The translations under genes and the position numbers were made by a program. The notes beneath the pieces are model-generated. The model was not told the DNA's origin. It searched no databases and saw nothing but the letters and a program-made list of their open reading frames with translations. From Prevotella sp. (GTDB taxonomy: Bacteria > Bacteroidota > Bacteroidia > Bacteroidales > Bacteroidaceae): 64,000 bases of DNA. The stretch lies in contig JAEEWT010000005.1 of assembly GCA_016287755.1 (NCBI GenBank), positions 1-64,000 of the forward strand. The letters run 5' to 3'. Positions 1 to 7,588 of the stretch are shown piece by piece (the first letter of the stretch is position 1; each line of letters starts with the position of its first letter).

Positions 1-169
1 TCAGATAGCTCTCAACATTCTTTGGCATAATGTCCGTCTTCACCAGCGTAGCAAAAACCTCGCTTACCACGTCGCGCGATTCCTCGTCGTCGTAGAGCAT
101 CGTCCTCGCCAACCGTATCATCCGGTCATAGTGTTGACGGAAAAGCCGTTCTATCTCTATTTCTTTCAT
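1..169 (-). CDS. ECF RNA polymerase sigma factor, N-terminal part (runs off the left edge)
   Basis: Partial gene. The 56 visible codons from the ATG at 169-167 begin MKEIEIERLFRQHYDRM and continue with RLARTMLYDDEESRDVVSEVF. This is the pattern of sigma-70 region 2 in Bacteroidota extracytoplasmic-function sigma factors: the F-x2-HYDRM helix, then the acidic D-x-EE/D-x-V-x-EVF core-binding helix. Regions 2.3 to 4 lie outside the window. A factor of this kind would direct core polymerase to a small regulon, often with an anti-sigma gene downstream, which cannot be seen here. The upstream region (170-300) shows no convincing promoter match. Certain of the family, not of the target genes. Confidence 0.8.
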   Translation of the reverse strand, partial: MKEIEIERLFRQHYDRMIRLARTMLYDDEESRDVVSEVFATLVKTDIMPKNVESYL

Positions 170-300
170 CTACTATAATAGACAGGAAAAGGGGTGCAAA
201 AAACTAACCAAAATCCAAACTTTTTCAAAGACAGTTATTTCATTCAATTATATAAATAGTAGGAAGGATCATGTTACGTTGTGTTTTTATTTGATCTTCT

Positions 301-432
301 TTAATCGTGAAAGACCTTGGACGTGCCTCGTTCGTCAGTGTAGCCACCAGACTCATTTCCGAAATAAACACTCACAAAAGATATAGGTCCATGCGTGGTA
401 TTATCCTTGACGATTACCTTCTGTTGTACCAT
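301..432 (-). pseudogene. fragment of a secreted carboxypeptidase-D-like regulatory domain protein
   Basis: After the stop codon of the esterase gene (454-456) the same reading frame continues open to a TAA at 301-303. From the ATG at 432 it reads MVQQKVIVKDNTTHGPISF and then VSVYFGNESGGYTDERGTSK. This resembles the first strands of the CarboxypepD_reg-like beta-sandwich found at the N-terminus of many Bacteroidota outer-membrane proteins (V-x-D-x-T-x-x-PIS-x-V-x-V-Y-F...G-x-TDE-x-G). The residues just before the ATG (SAATLG) resemble the end of a signal peptide. The fragment stops at about 41 residues, half of a domain. It is probably the decayed N-terminus of a lost gene; a genuine small protein cannot be excluded. 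Confidence 0.45.
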
Positions 433-453
433 TCCCAATGTTGCTGCTGACTG

Positions 454-1662
454 TTATTCTCCCATCCACTGGTTTCTCTCCCACAGGCGATATACGCGGT
501 TGGTGTGCTCTGCATCGTGTATGATATGGTTGCCTGCGTCGGCATTTGAGATGATGGCCTCGCGCTCCCAACTGCCCTGAGTGAACTTGAACTGCGCAGG
601 CAGGTGCAGACGGAGGTCGATAGAGGCGATGCTGTCGCTGATGATCGTCATCTTGACGCCCTTTGCCTCCCAGTTGCCCAGCGCATCCTGATTGCCGGTG
701 ATGTAGATGGTGTCCGTGAGGTTCTTACCGCGCAGTTCGATGTGGACGAGATAGGTCTCCTCGCCAACATAACTCACTAGATTCTTGGCACCAAAGACGA
801 TGTAGTCGTTTAAGGCTGCTGTCAGGCTGGGCATGAAACCGTTGTAATGCTCGTAGCCGGGGAAGGTATGTACGGAGGTGATGGTGTTCTCTGAGAAGTG
901 CGACTTGTCTTTTAGGAACGTGCTGACACGCTCCCAGCCCGCCTTCCACTCATCGCCCCAGTAATCAGGCCCGTCGTCAATCTCGCCTGACATCGACGCA
1001 TAGATGAAGCGGGGTGCCTTGCGGTTCTTGAACCGGTGGTTCTCTATGTCCGTGGCCAGTCGGTATTCGTCGTAGCAACAATTGGGCGAAATGGCAATGT
1101 AGTCGTCGAAAAGGTCGTCAGTAATCATCGCGTCGAGCACGAACGATGCGCTTAGTGAATGGCCGATACCAAGGGAACGCCCCGACGTGCGATAGTTCTT
1201 CTTCACGTATGGCATCAACTCATTCTTGACGAACTTCTTCAGGTCGGGCGATTTGCCATAGTAGTAGCCCTCCTTGAACAGCCCGTTGTTGCCGTGCAGG
1301 GGCATGGGCAGGTAGTCATGGTTGCGGAAATAGTTGATGTCCCAAAGGTTCGGTGAACAGATGCCGACGATGATGAAACTCATGCTCCTGCCGCCGTCGG
1401 GGTCGGGTTTACAAGCCATGTTGAGCAGGCAGTGTACGAGGTCGAACATTTCGCGGCTCTGCGCATCGAACACGTAGATGACATCGTAGTAGGTCTGGTC
1501 GAACTGCTGATAGCCTCCAGGCGTATAGATAAGCACCTGTCGCTCGTGATTGAAGTACGCAGACTTCATCGTGAGTTCCTTCACACTTTCAAGTTGTGCC
1601 TGCGCCCACCCCATCTTTGTGACGAGGGCGAGCAGGATGGTGATGATGGTTTTCTTGTTCAT
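454..1662 (-). CDS. secreted esterase (esterase D/Fes-type alpha/beta hydrolase) with C-terminal CBM20-like domain
   Basis: 402 residues. An N-terminal signal peptide (MNKKTIITILLALVTKMGWAQ) is followed by an alpha/beta hydrolase of the putative esterase family (PF00756-like): IYVFDAQS early, the nucleophile elbow GIGHSLS around residue 167, and a late HYNGF that may carry the catalytic His. The last ~90 residues (VHIELRGKNLTDTIYITGNQDALGNW) resemble a starch-binding CBM20-type beta-sandwich, where GNQ-x-x-LGNW is typical. Members of this family cleave acyl esters, including siderophore or carbohydrate esters; the substrate here is unknown. It is the last gene of a four-gene operon, 1 base after the preceding TlpA-like gene, and has almost the same signal peptide as the three genes before it although the mature protein is unrelated. 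Confidence 0.75.
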   Translation of the reverse strand: MNKKTIITILLALVTKMGWAQAQLESVKELTMKSAYFNHERQVLIYTPGGYQQFDQTYYDVIYVFDAQSREMFDLVHCLLNMACKPDPDGGRSMSFIIVGICSPNLWDINYFRNHDYLPMPLHGNNGLFKEGYYYGKSPDLKKFVKNELMPYVKKNYRTSGRSLGIGHSLSASFVLDAMITDDLFDDYIAISPNCCYDEYRLATDIENHRFKNRKAPRFIYASMSGEIDDGPDYWGDEWKAGWERVSTFLKDKSHFSENTITSVHTFPGYEHYNGFMPSLTAALNDYIVFGAKNLVSYVGEETYLVHIELRGKNLTDTIYITGNQDALGNWEAKGVKMTIISDSIASIDLRLHLPAQFKFTQGSWEREAIISNADAGNHIIHDAEHTNRVYRLWERNQWMGE

Positions 1663-1663
1663 A

Positions 1664-2788
1664 TTACTTGCTTGCTGCTTCTAATTCTTTGCGGATGACA
1701 TCATTGCCTGGGAAACCGATACTCTTGTAGGTCTGATGGCCTTTGGTGTCGTAGATGGCGTATGTGGGGATACTATGAGACTCGTACTTGCCGAGGATGT
1801 AATTGTATTGCTCCTCCGTCAGGTTGTAGTGGTCGCCGTCGATGTCTTTGATCATTTCCTGCCAAGTGGTCGAAGGTGACGAGGGTGAGGTAATGTAGAT
1901 AAACTGGACGTTCTGGCCTTTCATCTGCTCCTTCATGGGTGCCATTTCCTTATGACCTGCACGACAGGGGCCGCACCACGTAGCCCAGAGGTCTATGAGC
2001 ACGGCCTTACCCTTATAGTTGTCGAGGATGGTCTGGAGTATGTTCTCTGGCGCTACGCCGTCGTATTTCTTGAAAAATACACTCTCATTGCCGGCTAATT
2101 CCCCGGCTATCTGCTGCTCATCCTTCGCATAAACATAGGAATGAATCTCTGCCAGCTGATTTTCAAATCCTTTAGGTGCACGGGCGGCGAAAGTCTTTTC
2201 CACTTCTTTCAGCTGCTCCATATACGGAAAGTCTTTCCTTATCATTGCCGTTTCAGATATGCCCAATAGTGCCCGGATTGTGGCTGCATCCACAGGCAGT
2301 GATGGCAGGATATCCATTTGTTGTTTCATCCATATCAGCGTAACGGAGTCTCGTTTCTCCCGAGGTGCATGAGCCAAGTCCATCTGCAAGGCTTCTGTCC
2401 TCACGTCGCGGCAATATTCCGTCAGACGGTTCTGGGTCTGCTGTTCAGGTATCGGGCTTTCCACTTTCCATAAGGGGTTAAGACAGTCATTGCCCGTCAC
2501 TTTCACAGTCACATCGGGACACAGAAAGATTACAGTGGAAGAATTAGGACAGCCTTCACCATAGAAAGAGAGAGTGCTCTCAGTAAATTCCTCTACGGGC
2601 AGGGTGTAGGCGAAACGTCCCGCCTGCACGGTATCTACCACAGGTACTGTGCTACCAGTACCGGCAAACACCAATGTGCTGTCTTTCAGAGCGGGTGAAT
2701 AACCAATTACAGTTGCTGTCTTTGTCTGAGCCTGCCCTGTCATTGCCACGAGGGCGAGCAGGATGGTGATGATAGCTTTCTTGATCAT
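1664..2788 (-). CDS. TlpA-like periplasmic thiol-disulfide oxidoreductase with DUF4369-type N-terminus
   Basis: 374 residues with a signal peptide (MIKKAIITILLALVAMTGQAQ). Residues ~22-110 look like the DUF4369 beta-sandwich seen in Bacteroidota TlpA proteins. The C-terminal third is a thioredoxin fold with the active site WATWCGPCRAGHKEM around residues 268-282 and a cis-Pro region SIPTYAIYD. This family reduces or exchanges disulfides of secreted proteins, using electrons from a DsbD/CcdA-type membrane donor. It lies 6 bases after the next TlpA-like gene upstream in the same operon and is strongly similar to it in the N-terminal half (both share KVESPIPEQQT). Confidence 0.85.
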   Translation of the reverse strand: MIKKAIITILLALVAMTGQAQTKTATVIGYSPALKDSTLVFAGTGSTVPVVDTVQAGRFAYTLPVEEFTESTLSFYGEGCPNSSTVIFLCPDVTVKVTGNDCLNPLWKVESPIPEQQTQNRLTEYCRDVRTEALQMDLAHAPREKRDSVTLIWMKQQMDILPSLPVDAATIRALLGISETAMIRKDFPYMEQLKEVEKTFAARAPKGFENQLAEIHSYVYAKDEQQIAGELAGNESVFFKKYDGVAPENILQTILDNYKGKAVLIDLWATWCGPCRAGHKEMAPMKEQMKGQNVQFIYITSPSSPSTTWQEMIKDIDGDHYNLTEEQYNYILGKYESHSIPTYAIYDTKGHQTYKSIGFPGNDVIRKELEAASK

Positions 2789-2794
2789 GGTTGC

Positions 2795-4255
2795 TTATTT
2801 TACTGAAACATTACGGATGACAAATGCACCTTGTACGTCGCCCTCTATGAAGTCGAAGGTGGTGGGGATGGTGTCGAACGGTTCGAAGGTGAGTGTGAAG
2901 TCAGCATAATTCAGGTCACGTAGGAATTCTTCGGTTGAATCGGTAGCCTTCACGGTGGTATAATTGGTCTCATCAAGCGTAATCCCGTCGGCTGCCGTCA
3001 GTTTGTACTTCTTGCTGTTCGCCTCAAGATAGGAATCCTTGACGATGCGGAACCCATACTCCTTATGACTATAATAGCGGAAACTGATAGTGGTTCCGTT
3101 GGCATTTGCTTCAACTTTTCGAATGGACAACTCGAAATTGGCACTGTTGTCTTGCTTGATGCTGAGTCCGTTGATGGCATCGGCCATACCTAAAAACATT
3201 CCTGTATAATAACCCGATTTCTTCATCACAATGCGCTTGTCGGGCGAAATCAATATGTAATAAGGCACGGCACCTTCGTCGCAATATCTGCTGCTGATGC
3301 TGCTTCCCATCTTGCCGTCGTTCCAGTTCTTCCAAACTATGCGCTTACTGAATTCGCTATTTTTCCATGAGAAGAGTTTGTCCTCATTGACGCCGACGAT
3401 TTCCAATTTATCCTTCATTCGCCCATAGACCTCTCGCATCTCTGGCTCAGCCATACGGCAAGGGCCGCAGCCGATGCCCCAAAGATCGAGCAGCAGGTAA
3501 CGGCCATCTGTCATGCCTTCAAGGAGATGATGGGTGTTGCCCTGCATGTCGAAGAGTTCGACATCAGTGGCCTCTTCACCTATCTGAAGAACATGCGGCG
3601 GATAAATATAGGTATGAATCTCTGCCAACTGATCTTCAAATCCTTTCGGTGCGCGGGCTACGAAAGACTTCTCCAGACTCTTCAACTCTTCCTCGTACGG
3701 GAAGTCTTTCATGTTAATCAGCGGTCTTGATATGCGCCACAGGACATTTAAAGAAGCTGCATCCACAGGCAATGAAGCAAGGATGTCTATCTGCCGTTTC
3801 GTATACACCGTGCTGATAGAATCAAACTTGTCTCTATCTCGTCTCTCTATTATTTGAATAAGTTCCTTTATCACGTCACGACAATGATCCGTGATACGGT
3901 TCAACGTCTGTTGCTCTGGAATCGGGCTTTCCACCTTCCAAAGTGGATAGATACAGTCTGCACCCGTCAGTTGTATAGTCACATCAGGTTTCATCATGAG
4001 GGAGAGAGAAAAATTGGGACAGCCTTCGCCTACTAAAGAGAGGAAACCGCTGGAAAGTTCTTCAATAGGTAGAGTGAAGGTGAACCGTCCAGCTTGGACG
4101 GTATCAACAACATTTCCCGATATACCCACACCAGCAAGCACCAACGTGCCATCTTTCAAAGAGGGCGAAATGCCCGTGATGGTTACAGTCTTTGTCTGTG
4201 CCTGCCCTGCCATAGTGACGAGGGCAAGCATCATTGTAATAATACTTTTCTTCAT
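2795..4255 (-). CDS. TlpA-like thioredoxin with extra C-terminal domain
   Basis: 486 residues; signal peptide MKKSIITMMLALVTMAGQAQ, then a DUF4369-like N-terminal domain and a thioredoxin domain. The active-site context is LWGIGCGPCRMAEPEM around residues 259-274, so the usual W before CGPC is replaced by G (GIGCGPC instead of WCxPC). An additional ~110-residue beta-rich C-terminal domain follows (from about 375: NSANFELSIRKVEANANGTT to the end), which its operon neighbours lack. Probably a periplasmic disulfide oxidoreductase; the added domain is not recognised. It lies 13 bases after the preceding thioredoxin gene. Confidence 0.8.
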   Translation of the reverse strand: MKKSIITMMLALVTMAGQAQTKTVTITGISPSLKDGTLVLAGVGISGNVVDTVQAGRFTFTLPIEELSSGFLSLVGEGCPNFSLSLMMKPDVTIQLTGADCIYPLWKVESPIPEQQTLNRITDHCRDVIKELIQIIERRDRDKFDSISTVYTKRQIDILASLPVDAASLNVLWRISRPLINMKDFPYEEELKSLEKSFVARAPKGFEDQLAEIHTYIYPPHVLQIGEEATDVELFDMQGNTHHLLEGMTDGRYLLLDLWGIGCGPCRMAEPEMREVYGRMKDKLEIVGVNEDKLFSWKNSEFSKRIVWKNWNDGKMGSSISSRYCDEGAVPYYILISPDKRIVMKKSGYYTGMFLGMADAINGLSIKQDNSANFELSIRKVEANANGTTISFRYYSHKEYGFRIVKDSYLEANSKKYKLTAADGITLDETNYTTVKATDSTEEFLRDLNYADFTLTFEPFDTIPTTFDFIEGDVQGAFVIRNVSVK

Positions 4256-4268
4256 AATCGTTTTGTTT

Positions 4269-5321
4269 TTATTTGTTATCGTTGAATATCTCTTTGAGTT
4301 TCTCTTTCAGTTCCTCTCCATAGATATTTCGGGCTATGATGGTACCGTCGGGGGCAAAGAGGATGGTATGCGGAAGGGCATCAATTCCATAGAGCGTAGC
4401 GGGGATGTTTTGAGTATTGATGATTTGTGGATATGGGATGCCGAGGTCGCGGATGGCTTGTTCTGTCTCTTCTGGCTTGTCGCGGAAGGCGATACCAAGC
4501 ACCGTCAACCCTTTCTCCTTGTACTGCTGATAGAGGCCGATCAAGTCGGGTATCTGCTGTCGGCATGGGCCACACCACGATGCCCAGAAGTCGGCAAGTA
4601 CATATTGACCACGCCCAACATAGTCAGAGAGGCGTGTGGTCTTTCCATTATACTCAACAGCAAAGTCTTTGAACATTTTGCCTTCTTTCTGTGACAATGC
4701 TGCTTCTGCCTTTTTCTTCACTTTAACAATGTTCGGATGATATTGTACCTCTGTGCAACTTTGATTGATAAGTGATAATAAGGTCTCAGGCTCTATCATG
4801 TTGTCGTCTAACATCAGTAACAATGGGATTGCTGCGGCATCATCTTTGTGCTGCACGACGAGTTGCTTGATGTTATCTATAAATTCCTGCGGGTCACTTG
4901 CCGTTTGTCTTTTTTCGAGAACTCCGAAAACGACGTTATTGAGTGGGGTACCTCGGAGGACAGGAGTTCTGCCAGTTGCATCGAACGTTATCTCGCCTGG
5001 CTCTATGATGATTGGGACCCTGATGTTTCTCTGTCGTTTTTCTCCGTTGACAAGCGAAGACACACATACGCCAATGAGGGCATAATATGGTTTTTCGACT
5101 TCTCCACGAATAGTGAACTGCCCGTTTTGGACGGCCTGCTTCGCTAACATTTCTTTTGTTGCAGGGTTTACAATACTCACGGTGTCGAAACTAACACCTT
5201 GCTTTGCCATAGCCTCGGTCATTCCCGGGAATATGCCGTTGATTGTGTAATTTGATACTTGGGCCTGCCCTGCCTCTGTGACGAGGGCGAGCATCATCGT
5301 AATAATACTTTTTTTATTCAT
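4269..5321 (-). CDS. TlpA-like thiol-disulfide oxidoreductase (first gene of the operon)
   Basis: About 350 residues. Start chosen at MNKKSIITMM to match the paralogues; an ATG two codons upstream (5327) is also possible. Signal peptide, DUF4369-like N-terminal domain (from NYTINGIFPGM), a helical linker, then a thioredoxin domain with the active site WASWCGPCRQQIPDL and cis-Pro context DALPHTILF. Expected to act on disulfides in the periplasm. It opens a four-gene operon ending with the esterase. No TANNTTTG promoter was found in its upstream region; a perfect inverted repeat at 5405-5431 is the most obvious upstream feature. Confidence 0.85.
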   Translation of the reverse strand: MNKKSIITMMLALVTEAGQAQVSNYTINGIFPGMTEAMAKQGVSFDTVSIVNPATKEMLAKQAVQNGQFTIRGEVEKPYYALIGVCVSSLVNGEKRQRNIRVPIIIEPGEITFDATGRTPVLRGTPLNNVVFGVLEKRQTASDPQEFIDNIKQLVVQHKDDAAAIPLLLMLDDNMIEPETLLSLINQSCTEVQYHPNIVKVKKKAEAALSQKEGKMFKDFAVEYNGKTTRLSDYVGRGQYVLADFWASWCGPCRQQIPDLIGLYQQYKEKGLTVLGIAFRDKPEETEQAIRDLGIPYPQIINTQNIPATLYGIDALPHTILFAPDGTIIARNIYGEELKEKLKEIFNDNK

Positions 5322-5404
5322 AATCATTTCGTTTTATAGTTATACCTTTTTATTATATATACTACGTTTTCGCGGAAATATCTCGTTTGAGGCATTCATT
5401 TTAT

Positions 5405-5431
5405 GAATTGACCTTCTCCAAAGGTCAATTC
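5405..5431. repeat. perfect 11-bp inverted repeat upstream of the TlpA operon
   Basis: GAATTGACCTT (5405-5415) and AAGGTCAATTC (5421-5431) are perfect inverted copies around a 5-base centre. There is no T-run after the stem on either strand, so an operator or an mRNA leader structure for the minus-strand TlpA operon is more likely than a terminator. Confidence 0.55.
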
Positions 5432-5457
5432 ACTCGGTAAAGTTACTGAAAACGGCA

Positions 5458-5499
5458 CAAAAAAGCCCTCGGCAAAGCCCGGAAATCGGGTGCCGAGGG
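5458..5499 (-). terminator. rho-independent terminator of the Crp/Fnr gene
   Basis: On the minus strand CCCTCGGC (5499-5492) pairs with GCCGAGGG (5473-5466), with a further partly paired CCCGATTT/CCGGGC interior, followed by a run of six T (5463-5458). It sits 33 bases after the stop of the minus-strand regulator gene. Confidence 0.85.
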
Positions 5500-5531
5500 T
5501 GAAAGTCTTAAACTACTTAAAGAAAGTAGCG

Positions 5532-6110
5532 CTATTTTTTTGCTTCGAACGTGATAGTCTTGCGGATGGTGCTCAGGTAATTGGGCGTGACGCAGAGAAA
5601 AGAAGCGAGGTCCTGCAAGGCAAGGTGATTCACGATGCCAGGACAACGCCGTAGCAGCAATTCGTAGCGCTCGCGAGCCGTAGCGCGGTGGAGGTCGAGA
5701 TAGCGCTCATGGAACTGACAAAGGATATGTTCACCTATGACGGAACGTAGTTCCATTGTCTCAATGCCCTGACTGAAGAATTGCATCAGTTGATCACCAC
5801 TGACTCTTAGCACACGACTGGGCATCATGGCCTCTATCGTGGACTTTGCAGGACGGCCATACAGGGGACGGGGATAATCGCCCACATATTCGCCCTCGAA
5901 CGAGAACCACGTAATATGATCCTTATCGTCGCTGATGCCATGCGTTACATATTTGAAGCAGCCCTCCGTCACGTAGCCAAACCACCGTGCTGGGTCGCCC
6001 TCGCGTTCCAACTGGTCGCCCTTGCGATAAAAGACCAACTCACCCTCCCGCTCACAAAACGCTCGTAGCATCAGCAAGTCCAAACGGTTATTATTGAATT
6101 TCTGTTCCAT
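5532..6110 (-). CDS. Crp/Fnr family transcriptional regulator
   Basis: 192 residues. The N-terminal ~110 residues form a cyclic-nucleotide-binding-like beta-barrel (FYRKGDQLEREGDPARWFGYVTEGCFKYV; then FEGEYVGDY and a Pro-rich loop), and the C-terminus carries a short HTH (LQDLASFLCVTPNYLSTIRK). It lacks the RxS cAMP-phosphate motif of true CRP and the Cys cluster of FNR, as is usual in Bacteroidota members. It probably controls envelope or metabolic genes; the ligand is unknown. Its promoter is a perfect consensus (6137-6168), and a 26-bp palindrome upstream suggests autoregulation or a partner site. Confidence 0.85.
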   Translation of the reverse strand: MEQKFNNNRLDLLMLRAFCEREGELVFYRKGDQLEREGDPARWFGYVTEGCFKYVTHGISDDKDHITWFSFEGEYVGDYPRPLYGRPAKSTIEAMMPSRVLRVSGDQLMQFFSQGIETMELRSVIGEHILCQFHERYLDLHRATARERYELLLRRCPGIVNHLALQDLASFLCVTPNYLSTIRKTITFEAKK

Positions 6111-6136
6111 TCGTCAGTGATTGTTACTTCCAGCTG

Positions 6137-6203
6137 CAAAGATACAAATAATCATCGAGAAACACAAAGATAGTTATTTCTTCCTATTATATAGTAGGTA
6201 GAA
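6137..6203 (-). promoter_or_regulatory. consensus promoter plus upstream palindrome of the Crp/Fnr gene
   Basis: Minus-strand -33 TTTG (6168-6165), 20-base spacer, -7 TATCTTTG (6144-6137). Immediately upstream, 6178-6203 is a 26-base palindrome with 22 of 26 positions symmetric (core CCTATTATATAGTAGG with TTCT/AGAA flanks). Its centre is about 60 bases upstream of the expected start site, the position used by class I CRP-type activator sites. Confidence 0.6.
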
Positions 6204-6441
6204 AGTAAATATTACAGGAGGAAGTCAAGAATTAAAGAGTGGGAGAGATAAACCACGAATTACCTGAAATTGTAAAAAAGACATAAATCTGGTGTTCCTT
6301 CAGTATTAAATTGAAGAAAGTTTTGTATAATTGCAAATAAGAATTAGAATATCATTTGATTATTATCGTAGAATATGGGAGATATTATAATTATCAAATC
6401 ATATTATTGGGATAATTATATTTTTTTAACCATTCAAACGG
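6204..6441. other. AT-rich intergenic region
   Basis: This is the divergent spacer between the Crp/Fnr gene and the accessory cassette. It is very AT-rich, with no reading frame, terminator or clear repeat. It may mark the left edge of the inserted cassette, but no flanking direct repeat was found. Confidence 0.5.
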
Positions 6442-6470
6442 TTGACGTATCAGATTTTTTATTACCTTTG
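6442..6470 (+). promoter_or_regulatory. promoter of the ImmA/IrrE-PIN-ubiquitin-like cassette
   Basis: TTGAC at 6442-6446 and TACCTTTG at 6463-6470, spaced 18 bases from TTG to TA. It lies 35 bases before the ATG of the HTH-ImmA/IrrE gene. It fits the Bacteroidota consensus except that the spacer is 1-2 bases short. Confidence 0.7.
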
Positions 6471-6505
6471 TCAACAAACTCAAAACGTATAATTAATTAG
6501 TAGGT

Positions 6506-7588
6506 ATGGACAACAACTTAAACACCTTCGCAAAGCGCCTTCAGCAGGCTCGCCTAAAGGCTAAGCTCTCTATGGGGAAGCTGAGCGAGAAGATGAACGG
6601 AATTGTGACCAAACAGGCCATCTCAAAGTATGAGAAGGCAAAGATGATGCCAAGCAGCACCATCCTTATTGCCATGGCTGAAGCACTTAATGTCGATCTT
6701 GACTATTTTTTCCGCCCCTTCACTTTTGACCTCGACCAGTTTAAGGTGTCCTTCCGTAAAAAGTCCGACACTACTGTTGGAGATCAAAAGGCCCTCGAAG
6801 TTCAAATCCAGGACGAAGTGGAGCGTTACCTTGAAATAGAAGAAATATTAGGTTTTCAGCATGATGACAATCTCGTCAAGGAACTGATGCCTGCGCATCC
6901 TCTGTTTAATCGTCATGATATGATAGAGTGTGCAAAAAGTGTACGCAAAGTTTGGGAACTTGGCAATGCTCCTATTGCTAATAGTCAAGAGTTACTTGAA
7001 GCACATGGAATCAAGGTATTACTGACTGCAGCCCCTAACAATTTCTGGGGAGTAAGTGGCATGGTTAACGACAAGACTCCTGTCATCGTGCTTAACAGCA
7101 ATGACCGTCATATAGAGCATCGCAGACTCACTGCATTCCATGAACTATGCCACCTATTGTATAATAGGTACTTTGCAAAAGAACTTACCGCCCATGAAAA
7201 AGAGAATCTCTGCAATTCGTTTGCCAACGAGATGTTGCTTCCTAGTAAGACGCTTATAAACCTTTTCAGTTGTAAAAGTAAAATTGCCATTGCTGAACTC
7301 GTCTCACTAAGCATCAATTATGGTATCTCTGTAGATGCTATCGTATATAAACTTAAGGATCTTGAAATTATTGGCGAGAAGCGCTATCGTGGTTTTTGCA
7401 TTCAGAAGAGTACTAGACCTGACTTCAAGAAGTATATTGAAAACCCACGGTATAAGGAGGAAACCACGACCCGTTTTCAGGCCATGGTCTATAGCGCTTT
7501 GGCACAGCAACTAATTTCCACCTCCAAGGCTGCCAGTCTGCTTGGAGTTAGTATTAACAATATTAGAAAATATTCCACCACACTCTAA
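6506..7588 (+). CDS. XRE-family HTH protein fused to ImmA/IrrE-type metallopeptidase
   Basis: 360 residues. Residues ~7-70 are a Cro/C1-type HTH (LQQARLKAKLSMGKLSEKM...TKQAISKYEKAKMMPSSTIL). A middle segment leads to an ImmA/IrrE zinc-peptidase domain with the motif HELCH at 212-216 and the third ligand region FANEMLLPS, with Glu242. The last ~40 residues contain another HTH-like helix pair (TSKAASLLGVSINNIRKY). Family members cleave repressors (ImmA of ICEBs1, IrrE of Deinococcus) in response to a signal, so this is likely a combined DNA-binding regulator and protease. It is the first gene of the cassette and its stop overlaps the ATG of the PIN gene (TAATG at 7586-7590), so the two are translationally coupled. 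Confidence 0.85.
   Translation: MDNNLNTFAKRLQQARLKAKLSMGKLSEKMNGIVTKQAISKYEKAKMMPSSTILIAMAEALNVDLDYFFRPFTFDLDQFKVSFRKKSDTTVGDQKALEVQIQDEVERYLEIEEILGFQHDDNLVKELMPAHPLFNRHDMIECAKSVRKVWELGNAPIANSQELLEAHGIKVLLTAAPNNFWGVSGMVNDKTPVIVLNSNDRHIEHRRLTAFHELCHLLYNRYFAKELTAHEKENLCNSFANEMLLPSKTLINLFSCKSKIAIAELVSLSINYGISVDAIVYKLKDLEIIGEKRYRGFCIQKSTRPDFKKYIENPRYKEETTTRFQAMVYSALAQQLISTSKAASLLGVSINNIRKYSTTL

Noticed and set aside
6506..7588. ImmA/IrrE gene as part of an integrative element or prophage
   Set aside because: No integrase, excisionase, att-like direct repeats or transfer genes were found within the window.
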